Shown here in pieces: positions 23,381 to 30,992 of a stretch of 64,000 bases of DNA. Origin of the DNA: an uncultured Draconibacterium sp. (GTDB taxonomy: Bacteria > Bacteroidota > Bacteroidia > Bacteroidales > Prolixibacteraceae); NCBI RefSeq assembly GCF_913060805.1, contig NZ_CAJXTC010000001.1, positions 186,001 through 250,000 on the forward strand, read 5' to 3'. Position 1 is the stretch's first letter; each line of letters begins with the position of its first letter. The translations under genes and the position numbers were made by a program. The notes below the pieces were generated by a model. It saw only the letters and a program-made list of their open reading frames with translations. It searched no databases and was not told the DNA's origin.

Positions 23381-24781
23381 ATGAAAGCTTTCATGGACAA
23401 AGATTTCCTTCTGCAAACCGATGTTGCAAAGGAATTATATCACAATCATGCGGCTAAAATGCCGATTTTTGATTACCACTGTCATATCAATCCGCAGGAA
23501 ATCGCTGAGGACAAAGAATATGAGAACATCACGCAGCTTTGGTTGTATGGCGACCATTACAAATGGCGCGGAATGCGAACCAACGGTGTCGACGAAAAAT
23601 ACTGCACCGGAAATGCCAGCGATTGGGAGAAGTTTGAAAAGTGGGCCGAAACGGTGCCACACACTTTGCGAAATCCGCTGTTTCACTGGACACACCTGGA
23701 ATTGAAGAAATTCTTTGGAATCGATAAAGTTTTGAGTCCGGCCACGGCAAGAGAGATTTGGGAAGAATGTAACGCCAAATTGCAAACACCTGAATATTCA
23801 TGCCGAGGAATCATTCAGATGGCCAATGTGCATACCATTTGTACTACTGATGATCCGGTTGATTCGCTGGAATATCATCGTGCCATAAAAGCCGATGATT
23901 TTGAAACAAATGTACTTCCGGCGTGGCGGCCTGATAAAGCGATGGCTGTGGAGAATGCGACAACCTATAATGCTTATTTGGGTGAGTTGGAAGAAGCTGC
24001 AAACATTAACATTAACAGCTTTAGCGGTTTAATGGACGCGCTGGACGATCGTCATGAGTTTTTCCACCTGAATGGTTGTCGTTTAAGTGATCACGGTGTT
24101 GAAACAGTTTTGGCAGAAGATTACACCGAAGCTGAAATTGAAAAGATTTTCATTAAAGTTCGTAAAGGCGGCACACTTACTAAAGAAGAAGTGGTTAAGT
24201 TTCAGTCGTGCATGTTGTACGAATTTGGAATTATGGATCACTCGCGTGGATGGACGCAACAATTTCATATTGGCGCTTTACGAAACAACAATACACGTTT
24301 ATTCAAGAAACTTGGTCCGGATACCGGTTTTGATTCGATCGGCGATTTTGATATTGCACGACCACTTTCAAGATTGTTGGATCGTTTGGATATGGAAAAT
24401 AAATTGTCGAAAACGATTTTATACAACCTGAATCCACGAGATAACGAGTTGATGGCAACTATGATCGGCAACTTCCAGGATGGTTCTGTTCCCGGAAAAA
24501 TGCAGTATGGTTCAGGCTGGTGGTTCCTTGATCAGAAAGATGGTATGGAAAAACAAATGCAGGGTTTGTCGAATCTTGGTTTGTTGAGTCGATTTGTAGG
24601 AATGTTGACAGATTCACGTAGTTACCTATCGTATACACGTCACGAATATTTCCGTCGTACCTTGTGCAATTTGCTGGGTAACGATGTTGAAAATGGCGAG
24701 ATTCCATACGATATGGAGCTGTTGGGAAGCATGGTTGAAAATATTAGTTTCAATAACGCAAAAGCTTATTTTAATTTTTAG
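23381..24781 (+). CDS. uxaC: Uronate isomerase
   Basis: Isomerises D-glucuronate to D-fructuronate and D-galacturonate to D-tagaturonate, the entry step of hexuronate breakdown in the cytosol. 466 residues, the normal UxaC length. Amidohydrolase-superfamily features are visible: DYHCHINPQEIAED near residue 30 (metal-binding HxH), the TTDDP segment (about 152), and the late GSGWWFLDQKDGM segment with the DSRSYLSYTRHEYFRR C-terminal signature. ATG at 23381 is used; a second in-frame ATG four codons on (FMDKDF) is equally plausible. It is placed between uxaE and kdgK, so one transcript could supply isomerase, epimerase and kinase. Confidence 0.95.
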   Translation: MKAFMDKDFLLQTDVAKELYHNHAAKMPIFDYHCHINPQEIAEDKEYENITQLWLYGDHYKWRGMRTNGVDEKYCTGNASDWEKFEKWAETVPHTLRNPLFHWTHLELKKFFGIDKVLSPATAREIWEECNAKLQTPEYSCRGIIQMANVHTICTTDDPVDSLEYHRAIKADDFETNVLPAWRPDKAMAVENATTYNAYLGELEEAANININSFSGLMDALDDRHEFFHLNGCRLSDHGVETVLAEDYTEAEIEKIFIKVRKGGTLTKEEVVKFQSCMLYEFGIMDHSRGWTQQFHIGALRNNNTRLFKKLGPDTGFDSIGDFDIARPLSRLLDRLDMENKLSKTILYNLNPRDNELMATMIGNFQDGSVPGKMQYGSGWWFLDQKDGMEKQMQGLSNLGLLSRFVGMLTDSRSYLSYTRHEYFRRTLCNLLGNDVENGEIPYDMELLGSMVENISFNNAKAYFNF

Positions 24782-24832
24782 TAAAAACACGTTGATATTT
24801 AGGCGATCATGCAATTTTATTTTGAGGAATAT

Positions 24833-24840
24833 TATCTTTG
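24833..24840 (+). promoter_or_regulatory. -7 promoter element before kdgK
   Basis: TATCTTTG, an exact TAnnTTTG match, 32 bp before the kdgK start. No clear -33 TTTG at the expected distance. It indicates an internal promoter in the hexuronate block. Confidence 0.5.
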
Positions 24841-24852
24841 CAATCGATTGCA
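24839..24852. promoter_or_regulatory. Perfect LacI-type palindrome at the kdgK promoter
   Basis: TGCAATCGATTGCA is a perfect 14-bp palindrome centred on CG. It overlaps the last two bases of the -7 element and the expected transcription start. The layout fits repression by a LacI-family uronate regulator (KdgR/UxuR-like), whose gene is not in the window. Confidence 0.65.
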
Positions 24853-24871
24853 TAAAAGAATAAACTAAATC

Positions 24872-25972
24872 ATGGCAAAATTGAATATCAAATCAAAATC
24901 CGAATGTACATACGACTGTATTTCTCTTGGTGAAGTAATGTTAAGACTGGATCCGGGAGAAGGCAGAATAAGAACCACACGTCAGTTTCGCGCCTGGGAA
25001 GGCGGTGGCGAATACAACGTTTCACGCGGCCTGAGAAGATGTTTCGGAAAGAAGACAGCAATTATAACTGCATTGGCCGACAATGAAGTTGGTGCACTGA
25101 TTGAAGACTTTATGCTTCAGGGCGGTTTGGATACGCAATTCGTGAAATGGGTAGATTACGATGGGTGTGGACGTACAGTTCGTAACGGATTGAATTTTAC
25201 CGAGAGAGGATTTGGAATTCGTGGTGCAAAAGGTGTTTCCGACCGTGGAAATACAGCAGCGTCGCAATTAAAACCAGGCGATATTGATTGGGAATATATC
25301 TTTGGAACATTGGGTGTTCGTTGGATGCACACCGGTGGTATTTTTGCAGCACTTTCTGAAACGGCAGCAGAAACGGTTATCGAAGCAGTGAAAATTGCCA
25401 AGAAATATGGTACCATTGTTTCATACGATTTGAATTATCGTCCATCGCTTTGGAAAGCCATTGGAGGAGAAGCAAAAGCGCAGGAAGTAAACCGTGAGAT
25501 TGCGAAATATGTGGACGTAATGATCGGAAACGAAGAAGATTTTACAGCTTGTTTAGGTTTGGAAATTGAAGGTAACGACGAGAATCTTAAAGAGTTAGAT
25601 CTGACAGGTTATAAAAACATGATAAAATCTGCCGTAACCGAATTCCCGAATTTTAAGGTGATTGCCACAACATTACGTACCGTAAAAACGGCAACCGTAA
25701 ATTCATGGGGAGCAATTTGTTATGCAGATGGTGTAATTCATGAAGCGCAGCACCGCGAAGATCTTGAAATTATGGATCGTGTTGGTGGAGGCGATAGTTT
25801 TGCGTCAGGTTTAATTTATGGTTTCCTTGAGTTTAACGACGGTGCAAAAGCTGTTGAATACGGAGCAGCACACGGTGCACTGGCAATGACCACTCCGGGC
25901 GACACAACCATGGCAACTTTATCAGAAGTAGAAAAAATAATCGGCGGCGGAAGCGCGCGTGTTGACCGATAA
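24872..25972 (+). CDS. kdgK: 2-keto-3-deoxygluconate kinase (PfkB family)
   Basis: Phosphorylates 2-keto-3-deoxy-D-gluconate to KDPG with ATP. The 366-residue PfkB-family protein carries an early glycine-rich substrate segment (WEGGGEYNVSRGLRR, about 45-59) and the C-terminal PfkB signature with the catalytic Asp in GGGDSFASG (about residue 310). The call of KDG kinase rather than another sugar kinase rests on its place between uxaC and a KDPG aldolase. It has its own promoter with a palindromic operator. A 412-bp repeat-filled gap follows before kdgA. Confidence 0.88.
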   Translation: MAKLNIKSKSECTYDCISLGEVMLRLDPGEGRIRTTRQFRAWEGGGEYNVSRGLRRCFGKKTAIITALADNEVGALIEDFMLQGGLDTQFVKWVDYDGCGRTVRNGLNFTERGFGIRGAKGVSDRGNTAASQLKPGDIDWEYIFGTLGVRWMHTGGIFAALSETAAETVIEAVKIAKKYGTIVSYDLNYRPSLWKAIGGEAKAQEVNREIAKYVDVMIGNEEDFTACLGLEIEGNDENLKELDLTGYKNMIKSAVTEFPNFKVIATTLRTVKTATVNSWGAICYADGVIHEAQHREDLEIMDRVGGGDSFASGLIYGFLEFNDGAKAVEYGAAHGALAMTTPGDTTMATLSEVEKIIGGGSARVDR

Positions 25973-26384
25973 AAAAGGCAAAAGGTAAAAGGACAAAGGC
26001 AAAAGTAGAATTCGGGTGGAGTTCAATATAAATAATCCCGTGCTTTAGCTCGGGGGAAGAGAATAAAAGGAAAAACGGCGCTTTTGAAAACGTTCAGTAA
26101 TCCCGTAGGGATGAGATTTTGGTAGCCCCGTCCTTTAGGGCGGGGAACAAAAAGGAGTTTGCGGAAGACGGCGCATCCAAAAAAGCAGTTTGAAAATGAA
26201 ACATTGCATGCGCCGTAATAAAAGGAAGTTGATTAAAGCGCCGTTCCAAAAATATTTTGAGGTAAAAGATATTTACCGCCTGATTTTTCAATAAATTGAA
26301 AAATCTTGTCCCCCTTTTTGGGGGGACAAACGTTACCTGGTAACGAAGTGGTTGAATTGAAAGAAATAATGAATCAAGAATAAG
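25973..26384. repeat. Cluster of inverted repeats between kdgK and kdgA
   Basis: A non-coding stretch packed with palindromes. In order: purine-rich AAAGGN repeats (25975-26010); CCCG...CGGG (26037-26055); ATCCC-GT-AGGGAT-like (26100-26112); CCCCG...CGGGG (26126-26145); two nested arms, AACGGCGCTTT (26074-26084) with AAAGCGCCGTT (26235-26245) enclosing ACGGCGCAT (26168-26176) with ATGCGCCGT (26208-26216); GGTAAA...TTTACC (26261-26277); TTTTTCAAT-AA-ATTGAAAAA (26284-26303); TTGTCCCCC...GGGGGACAA (26306-26329); CGTTACC-T-GGTAACG (26330-26344). No gene is convincing here. It looks like stacked copies of short mobile repeats. Confidence 0.7.
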
Positions 26385-27056
26385 ATGGCAAGATTTTCAA
26401 GAATAGAAGTAGCATTAAAAATGAAAGAAACCGGAATGGTGCCGGTGTTCTATCATCAGGATGTTGAAGTTTGCAAAGCAGTGGTAAAAGCCTGTTACGA
26501 TGGTGGTGTGCGTTTGTTCGAATTCACCAATCGTGGCGATTTTGCGATTGATGTATTTGCAGAACTGAATAAATGGACAATAAAAGAGTGTCCCGAAATG
26601 ATTATGGGAGTTGGCTCAATCGTTGATGAGGCAACAGCTGCCATGTATATTGCTATGGGAACCAATTTTGTAGTTGCACCGTTAATCGACGAGGCTACTG
26701 CAAAAGTTTGCAACAAACGCAAAATTGCCTGGAGCCCGGGGTGCGGTTCAGTAACCGAAATTGGCCGCGCACACGAACTGGGTGCCGAGGTGGTTAAAAT
26801 CTTCCCTGGTTCGCAAGTGGGTGGACCAAGCTTTGTTAAAGCCGTAAAAGGGCCGATGCCTTATGCCAGCATAATGCCAACCGGTGGCGTTTCTCCGGAT
26901 GAAGCCAACCTGAAACAATGGTTTGATGCCGGTGTAACTTGTGTGGGAATGGGATCACAGTTGTTCCCGAAAGAAGTTTTGGCCGAAAAAAATTATGCAT
27001 ATATTACCGAAAAATGTGCCGGGGCATTGAAAATTATCAGTGATCTGACAACATAA
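26385..27056 (+). CDS. kdgA: KDPG/KHG aldolase
   Basis: Splits 2-keto-3-deoxy-6-phosphogluconate into pyruvate and glyceraldehyde-3-phosphate, the last step of the hexuronate route. 223 residues, class I aldolase fold. Visible features: FEFTNRGDFAIDVF (about 45-58), MGVGSIVDEATAAMYI (about 73-88), AWSPGCGSVTE (about 115-125), the Schiff-base lysine in EVVKIFPG (about residue 138) and the phosphate-binding MPTGGVSPDEANLKQW (about 164-179). The TEIGRAHELGA segment and length match family norms. It is followed by the TRAP transporter genes with a 42-bp gap, so it is likely co-transcribed with them. Confidence 0.92.
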   Translation: MARFSRIEVALKMKETGMVPVFYHQDVEVCKAVVKACYDGGVRLFEFTNRGDFAIDVFAELNKWTIKECPEMIMGVGSIVDEATAAMYIAMGTNFVVAPLIDEATAKVCNKRKIAWSPGCGSVTEIGRAHELGAEVVKIFPGSQVGGPSFVKAVKGPMPYASIMPTGGVSPDEANLKQWFDAGVTCVGMGSQLFPKEVLAEKNYAYITEKCAGALKIISDLTT

Positions 27057-27098
27057 AAAGCCACACGAAATGGCGAAACACTAAATCAATTTTATCTA

Positions 27099-28082
27099 AT
27101 GAGAACTAAAATTTTTAAAGCTTTTTCTTTGGTTTTTGTGGTGATATTTCTTCTGGGATGCACCGAAACCAAACAACATAAAGTCTTAAAACTGGCTCAC
27201 GGTCTCGACCCGACTCACCCGGTACACAAGGGAATGGAGTTTATGGCCGAACGTTTGGCTGAAAAATCAGGCGGAAAACTGACTATCGATATTTATCCAA
27301 GCGGACAGTTGGGCTCTGAGCAGCAATGTGTTGAGTTGTTGCAGATCGGAAGTTTGGCAATTACCAAAGTTTCTGCTGCGGTAATGGAAAGTTTTACACC
27401 AAAATTCAAAGCCTTGGGTCTGCCTTATGTTTTTCGCTCGAAAGAACATTCATTTAAAGTTTTTGATGGGGAAATAGGCAAAGAATTGTTGCTGGGAACT
27501 GAAGAGTACTGGATTCGTGGATTGTGTTTTTACGATGCCGGTTTCCGTAGTTTTTACACGATTGACAAGCCCATAAATACTCCTGATGATTTAAAAGGTT
27601 TAAAAATCAGGGTGATGAAAAGTCAGAGTGCCATGGAAATGGTGCGTGCTTTAGGCGGTTCGCCAACGCCAATTTCATGGGGCGAATTGTACACAGCATT
27701 ACAAAGTGGAGTAGTGGATGGCGCCGAAAACAACGAGCCCAGTTTATATACTTCGCACCATTACGAGGTTTGTAAACAGTACTCATTAGATGAACATACC
27801 TGCGTGCCCGATGTGCTGATCATCAGTACAAAAGTGTGGAACAGTTTAACCGAGCAGGAACAAAAATGGTTGCAGGAAGCTGCCGACGAATCGGTTCCTG
27901 TGGAACGGAAATACTGGGCTGAATCGGTAGAAGAATCGTTGCGAATTGTTCAGGAGAATGGTGTTAAAATCAATTATCCCGACAAAGAACTGTTTGCAAA
28001 AAAAGTTGCCCCGTTATTGGATAAGTACAGACAAGACGAAGTTTTGGGCGATATTCTGCGCCGCATCGAAGCCGTTAAATAG
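27099..28082 (+). CDS. TRAP transporter solute-binding protein (DctP family), lipoprotein
   Basis: Extracytoplasmic solute receptor for a tripartite ATP-independent periplasmic transporter; delivers the substrate to the DctQM membrane complex. 327 residues with a lipoprotein signal peptide and lipobox LLGC (Cys21), so it is tethered rather than freely periplasmic. DctP features: LAHGLDPTHPVHKGMEFMAE, YPSGQLGSEQQCVELLQ and the conserved carboxylate-binding arginine in LKGLKIRVMKS (about residue 168). Context (uxaE, uxaC, kdgK, kdgA) makes galacturonate/glucuronate the likely ligand. The first gene of a dctP-dctQ-dctM run with gaps of 20 and 0 bp. Confidence 0.92.
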   Translation: MRTKIFKAFSLVFVVIFLLGCTETKQHKVLKLAHGLDPTHPVHKGMEFMAERLAEKSGGKLTIDIYPSGQLGSEQQCVELLQIGSLAITKVSAAVMESFTPKFKALGLPYVFRSKEHSFKVFDGEIGKELLLGTEEYWIRGLCFYDAGFRSFYTIDKPINTPDDLKGLKIRVMKSQSAMEMVRALGGSPTPISWGELYTALQSGVVDGAENNEPSLYTSHHYEVCKQYSLDEHTCVPDVLIISTKVWNSLTEQEQKWLQEAADESVPVERKYWAESVEESLRIVQENGVKINYPDKELFAKKVAPLLDKYRQDEVLGDILRRIEAVK

Positions 28083-28102
28083 AAACCGATAAGAATAAGA
28101 TT

Positions 28103-28573
28103 ATGACTATCAGAGAAAAAATAGATAAAGTAATCGAGATCATATTGGTTTCGATTATGAGTATATTGGTACTCGATGTGCTGTGGCAGGTTTTCAGCCG
28201 TTATGTTTTGTCTGCACCAAGTTCGTTTACCGACGAGCTGGCCGGATTCCTTCTAATTTGGGTAGGTATGTTGGGCGCTGCTTATGTGGCCGGAAAAAAC
28301 GAACACCTCGCCATCGACCTGATGTTGCAAAAAATGCAAGGTGCCAAAAAACGTCGTCTGCAGATTATTATTAATTCGCTGGTTGGCTTGTTTGCCTTAT
28401 TCGTTATGGTATTTGGTGGCTCGTGGCTGGTTTATACACGTTTTTACCTTCAGGTAAAATCTGCTGCACTGGCTTTACCGTTGGGTTATGTCTACCTCAT
28501 TGTCCCCCTTAGCGGATTGCTGATTATTTATTATGCTATTGATAATTCACTGAACCAAAATATTGAAGAGTAA
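28103..28573 (+). CDS. TRAP transporter small membrane subunit (DctQ family)
   Basis: Small integral membrane subunit that joins the large DctM channel in a TRAP transporter. 156 residues with four predicted transmembrane helices (about 12-30, 45-65, 90-112, 125-146) and the family segment SFTDELAGFLLIWVGMLGAA, whose acidic/aromatic pattern is typical of DctQ. Its stop codon overlaps the dctM start region by one base (TAATG), so translation is coupled. Expected to carry hexuronates using a sodium gradient; the coupling ion is inferred from the family. Confidence 0.92.
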   Translation: MTIREKIDKVIEIILVSIMSILVLDVLWQVFSRYVLSAPSSFTDELAGFLLIWVGMLGAAYVAGKNEHLAIDLMLQKMQGAKKRRLQIIINSLVGLFALFVMVFGGSWLVYTRFYLQVKSAALALPLGYVYLIVPLSGLLIIYYAIDNSLNQNIEE

Positions 28574-30036
28574 TGGAATTTTTAGGAGTAATTGTACTTG
28601 TAGTAAGCTTTATAATTTTACTTGTAATCGGAGTTCCCATTGCTATCAGTATCGGAATTTCAGGGATTTTAACCATGCTGGTAACCATTATGCCACTGCC
28701 TGCAGCAACAACGTTTGCGCAGCGAATGGCAACGGGACTGGATAGTTTTGCACTGCTGGCGATACCGTTTTTTATACTGGCGGGGAATATAATGAACAAG
28801 GGCGGGATAGCCATCCGGCTCATTAATTTTGCACGCGTTTTGGTTGGTCGCTGGCCTGCCGGACTGGCGTTTGTGAATGTTTTTGCGAATATGCTTTTTG
28901 GTGCTATTTCCGGTTCTGCTGCTGCGTCGGCTTCGGCAATCGGTAGTATTATGATGCCCGAGATGAACAAAGAAGGCTACGACAAAAACTTTAGTGCTGC
29001 GGTGAATATCACGTCGGCAACAACGGGTTTGTCTATTCCGCCAAGTAATATCCTCATTGTATATTCGCTGGCCAGTGGTGGTGTTTCCATTACGGCGCTT
29101 TTCCTTGCCGGCTATGCACCTGGTATTTTAACCGGTTTGGCGATTATGGCCGTGGCAATGGGAATGTTTTCGTACAAACATTTTGGATTTAAAGGAATGG
29201 TGCGCAACCTGGGTAAATTCTTTGCAGTAATTGCATCGTTGGCTTTGGTAGTTGTTGGGTTAATTAAAGTAAACAGTGCGTTTTCGGCAGGAGTTGCTAC
29301 TGCTATTTATGGCGGGATCGGTGCTTTGTTTTTGGGCGGAATTGGCTATTACGGAAGCAAGCATAAAAAAGGAGCGTTAAATGCGTTAAAAACATTCTGG
29401 CGCGCTTTCCCGAGTTTGATGATGCTGGTGATCGTTATAGGTGGTATTGTGGCCGGTTTCTTTACTGCAACCGAAGCTTCGGCAGTGGCTGTTTTATACG
29501 CACTGGTACTGGCATTTATTTACCGCGAATTGAGTTGGAAAGACCTTCCTGCCGTAATTCTACATTCAGTAAAAACAACGGCATTTGTATTATTACTTGT
29601 AGCAACCTGTATCGGTTTGTCGTGGATTATGGCTTATGAAAATATTCCGCAAAACGTAAGTGAAGCTTTGCTGGCACTGAGCGATAACAAATTTGTCATT
29701 CTGTTGATCATCAATATGATTCTGCTTTTTGTGGGCGTGTTTATGGACATGACTCCGGCAGTTTTGATCTTTACACCTATATTCTTGCCCATCGTTACCA
29801 ATTTGGGATTGGAACCGGTTCACTTCGGAATTATCATGGTACTGAACCTGAGTGTTGGTTTGGGAACGCCTCCGGTTGGATCGCTGTTATTTATTGGGTG
29901 TAGCGTAAGTCAGGTAAAAATTGAAACGGTGATAAAACCACTTATACCGATGTTTATAGCAATGATCGTTTGTTTGTTGCTGGTAACTTACATTCCTGAA
30001 ATCTCGATGTGGCTGCCTCAAAGCCTGGGATTTTAA
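28573..30036 (+). CDS. TRAP transporter large membrane subunit (DctM family)
   Basis: Channel-forming large subunit of the TRAP transporter, 487 residues, highly hydrophobic. DctM hallmarks: GVPIAISIGISGIL at the N-terminus, FILAGNIMNKGGIA (about 72-85), FGAISGSAAASASAIG (about 112-127), SIPPSNILIVYS (about 153), GFFTATEASAVAVLYAL (about 295-311) and MTPAVLIFTPIFLPI near the C-terminus. It is longer than the usual 425-435 residues. The excess lies in a central segment (about 195-265) that adds one or two hydrophobic helices around SLALVVVGLIKV and YGGIGALFLGGIGYYG. Last gene of the hexuronate block, followed by an AT-rich hairpin. Confidence 0.93.
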   Translation: MEFLGVIVLVVSFIILLVIGVPIAISIGISGILTMLVTIMPLPAATTFAQRMATGLDSFALLAIPFFILAGNIMNKGGIAIRLINFARVLVGRWPAGLAFVNVFANMLFGAISGSAAASASAIGSIMMPEMNKEGYDKNFSAAVNITSATTGLSIPPSNILIVYSLASGGVSITALFLAGYAPGILTGLAIMAVAMGMFSYKHFGFKGMVRNLGKFFAVIASLALVVVGLIKVNSAFSAGVATAIYGGIGALFLGGIGYYGSKHKKGALNALKTFWRAFPSLMMLVIVIGGIVAGFFTATEASAVAVLYALVLAFIYRELSWKDLPAVILHSVKTTAFVLLLVATCIGLSWIMAYENIPQNVSEALLALSDNKFVILLIINMILLFVGVFMDMTPAVLIFTPIFLPIVTNLGLEPVHFGIIMVLNLSVGLGTPPVGSLLFIGCSVSQVKIETVIKPLIPMFIAMIVCLLLVTYIPEISMWLPQSLGF

Positions 30037-30045
30037 CGACTTAAA

Positions 30046-30091
30046 ATTTGTGTTTTATATTGGCTTCAAGGAGTTGATATAAAACACAAAT
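30046..30091 (+). terminator. Hairpin after dctM
   Basis: Perfect 15-bp arms ATTTGTGTTTTATAT (30046-30060) and ATATAAAACACAAAT (30077-30091) around a 16-nt loop. It lies 10 bp after the dctM stop. AT-rich with no T-run on the plus strand, so it may protect the 3' end rather than terminate by itself. Confidence 0.55.
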
Positions 30092-30105
30092 CTCCATACT
30101 TTCTC

Positions 30106-30113
30106 TATTTTCG
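30106..30113 (+). promoter_or_regulatory. -7-like element directly before the HAD phosphatase
   Basis: TATTTTCG, one base from TAnnTTTG, ends 5 bp before the ATG at 30119. If used, the transcript would begin at or next to the start codon (a leaderless mRNA). Confidence 0.4.
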
Positions 30114-30118
30114 CCTCC

Positions 30119-30577
30119 ATGAAGTTATTCGTTTTTGATTTGGATTTTACCCTTTGGGATGCCGGTGGAACCTGGTGCGATGCTACAAATCCGCCGTATT
30201 ACTGGAGCGACGGGGCCTTGCTTGATCAATCAAACAGTGAAATGGAACTGTATCCTGATGTGATTCCGGTGTTAGAGGAGTTAAAAAGGAACAACCGCAA
30301 AATTGCTGCCGCTTCACGGACTTTCGAGCCGAGCTGGGCTCAAGATCTGCTTCACTTGTTTGATATCGACAAGTATTTCGACTTGAAAGAAATATACCCA
30401 AGCAGTAAGATTCAGCATTTCGCAAAAATCAAAAAGCATTTTGGAATTGATTATTCCGACATGGTCTTCTTCGATGATGAACACCGTAATATTCACGAAG
30501 TTGGAAAACTGGGTGTAGAAGCGGTTTTTGTAGATGAAGGACTACGAAAAGAGCAGGTTTTTCGGTATTTGAAATAA
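30119..30577 (+). CDS. HAD-superfamily phosphatase, MDP-1-like
   Basis: Small cytosolic Mg-dependent phosphatase of the HAD superfamily, 152 residues with no large cap domain. Motif I is at the very N-terminus, VFDLDFTLWD (Asp7 nucleophile, Asp9 acid/base); motif II Ser/Thr is in AAASRTFEP (about residue 64-66); the motif III lysine is in SSKIQHF; motif IV acidic pair in MVFFDDEHRN (about 117-126). This resembles magnesium-dependent phosphatase-1, a protein-tyrosine or sugar/fructosamine phosphatase. The start is fixed because motif I begins at residue 5. It stands alone after the TRAP genes, with a possibly leaderless transcript. Confidence 0.85.
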   Translation: MKLFVFDLDFTLWDAGGTWCDATNPPYYWSDGALLDQSNSEMELYPDVIPVLEELKRNNRKIAAASRTFEPSWAQDLLHLFDIDKYFDLKEIYPSSKIQHFAKIKKHFGIDYSDMVFFDDEHRNIHEVGKLGVEAVFVDEGLRKEQVFRYLK

Positions 30578-30685
30578 GCGGGTCAGGAATCGCATCGACG
30601 AGCATCAGGATTTTAAACCGTTAAATATCAGTTTATTCTTGTGCCATTTCAGCAAAAAATATTATGCCGGTTGATCAGCAGCAGG

Positions 30686-30693
30686 TATATTTG
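30686..30693 (+). promoter_or_regulatory. -7 promoter element of small RNA unit 1
   Basis: TATATTTG, exact TAnnTTTG match. TTATG at 30662-30666 lies 19 bp upstream and may be a weak -33 element. No reading frame of note follows before the terminator at 30763. Confidence 0.55.
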
Positions 30694-30697
30694 CACT

Positions 30698-30790
30698 ATA
30701 CAAACCCAGTAGTTAGTTTAGTTAGAGGTTATAGAAACCCGTTATATTGTGATAAAATAAATATCCCGGATTGGACGCCCGGGATTTTTT
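30698..30790 (+). ncRNA. Candidate small RNA unit 1 of a tandem pair
   Basis: Predicted transcript of about 90 nt between an exact -7 element and a strong intrinsic terminator: stem ATCCCGG (30763-30769), loop ATTGGACGC, CCGGGAT (30779-30785), then TTTTT. The 5' end carries ATACAAACCC (30698-30707) followed by a TAG/GAGG-containing stretch. Both ends match the unit at 30993, while the middle has diverged. No start codon with a sensible frame. I do not recognise a described RNA family. Confidence 0.6.
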
Positions 30791-30980
30791 ATGCCCGATG
30801 ATCAAAACCAGATGGTTATCACACTTGCAAAAGATCTAAAAAATGCCATTGGAAATTGTCGCTCAAGTTAATCACTCCATTTATTAAGAACTTATACGTC
30901 AGCATTTCGGCAGTCTTATTTTCAGCATTTTGGCCATTTGATTTCAGAATCCCCAATGGTGTATATTGTTAAAGCATAAT
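30791..30980. other. Spacer between the two small RNA units
   Basis: About 190 bp without a credible reading frame. A stretch with TATTTTCAG and GCCATTTGATTTCAG (around 30920-30950) loosely resembles the segment TATTCTTGTGCCATTTCAG before unit 1, as expected if the whole unit including upstream DNA was duplicated. Nothing else recognised. Confidence 0.35.
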
Positions 30981-30988
30981 TACTTTTG
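30981..30988 (+). promoter_or_regulatory. -7 promoter element of small RNA unit 2
   Basis: TACTTTTG, exact TAnnTTTG match, at the same distance from the ATACAAACCC 5' motif as in unit 1 (to within one base). No good -33 element seen. Confidence 0.55.
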
Positions 30989-30992
30989 TATT

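Noticed and set aside
26094-26291. A 65-codon minus-strand open frame between kdgK and kdgA
   Set aside because: It runs through stacked palindromic repeats, has no promoter or ribosome-binding signal, and its composition follows the repeats.
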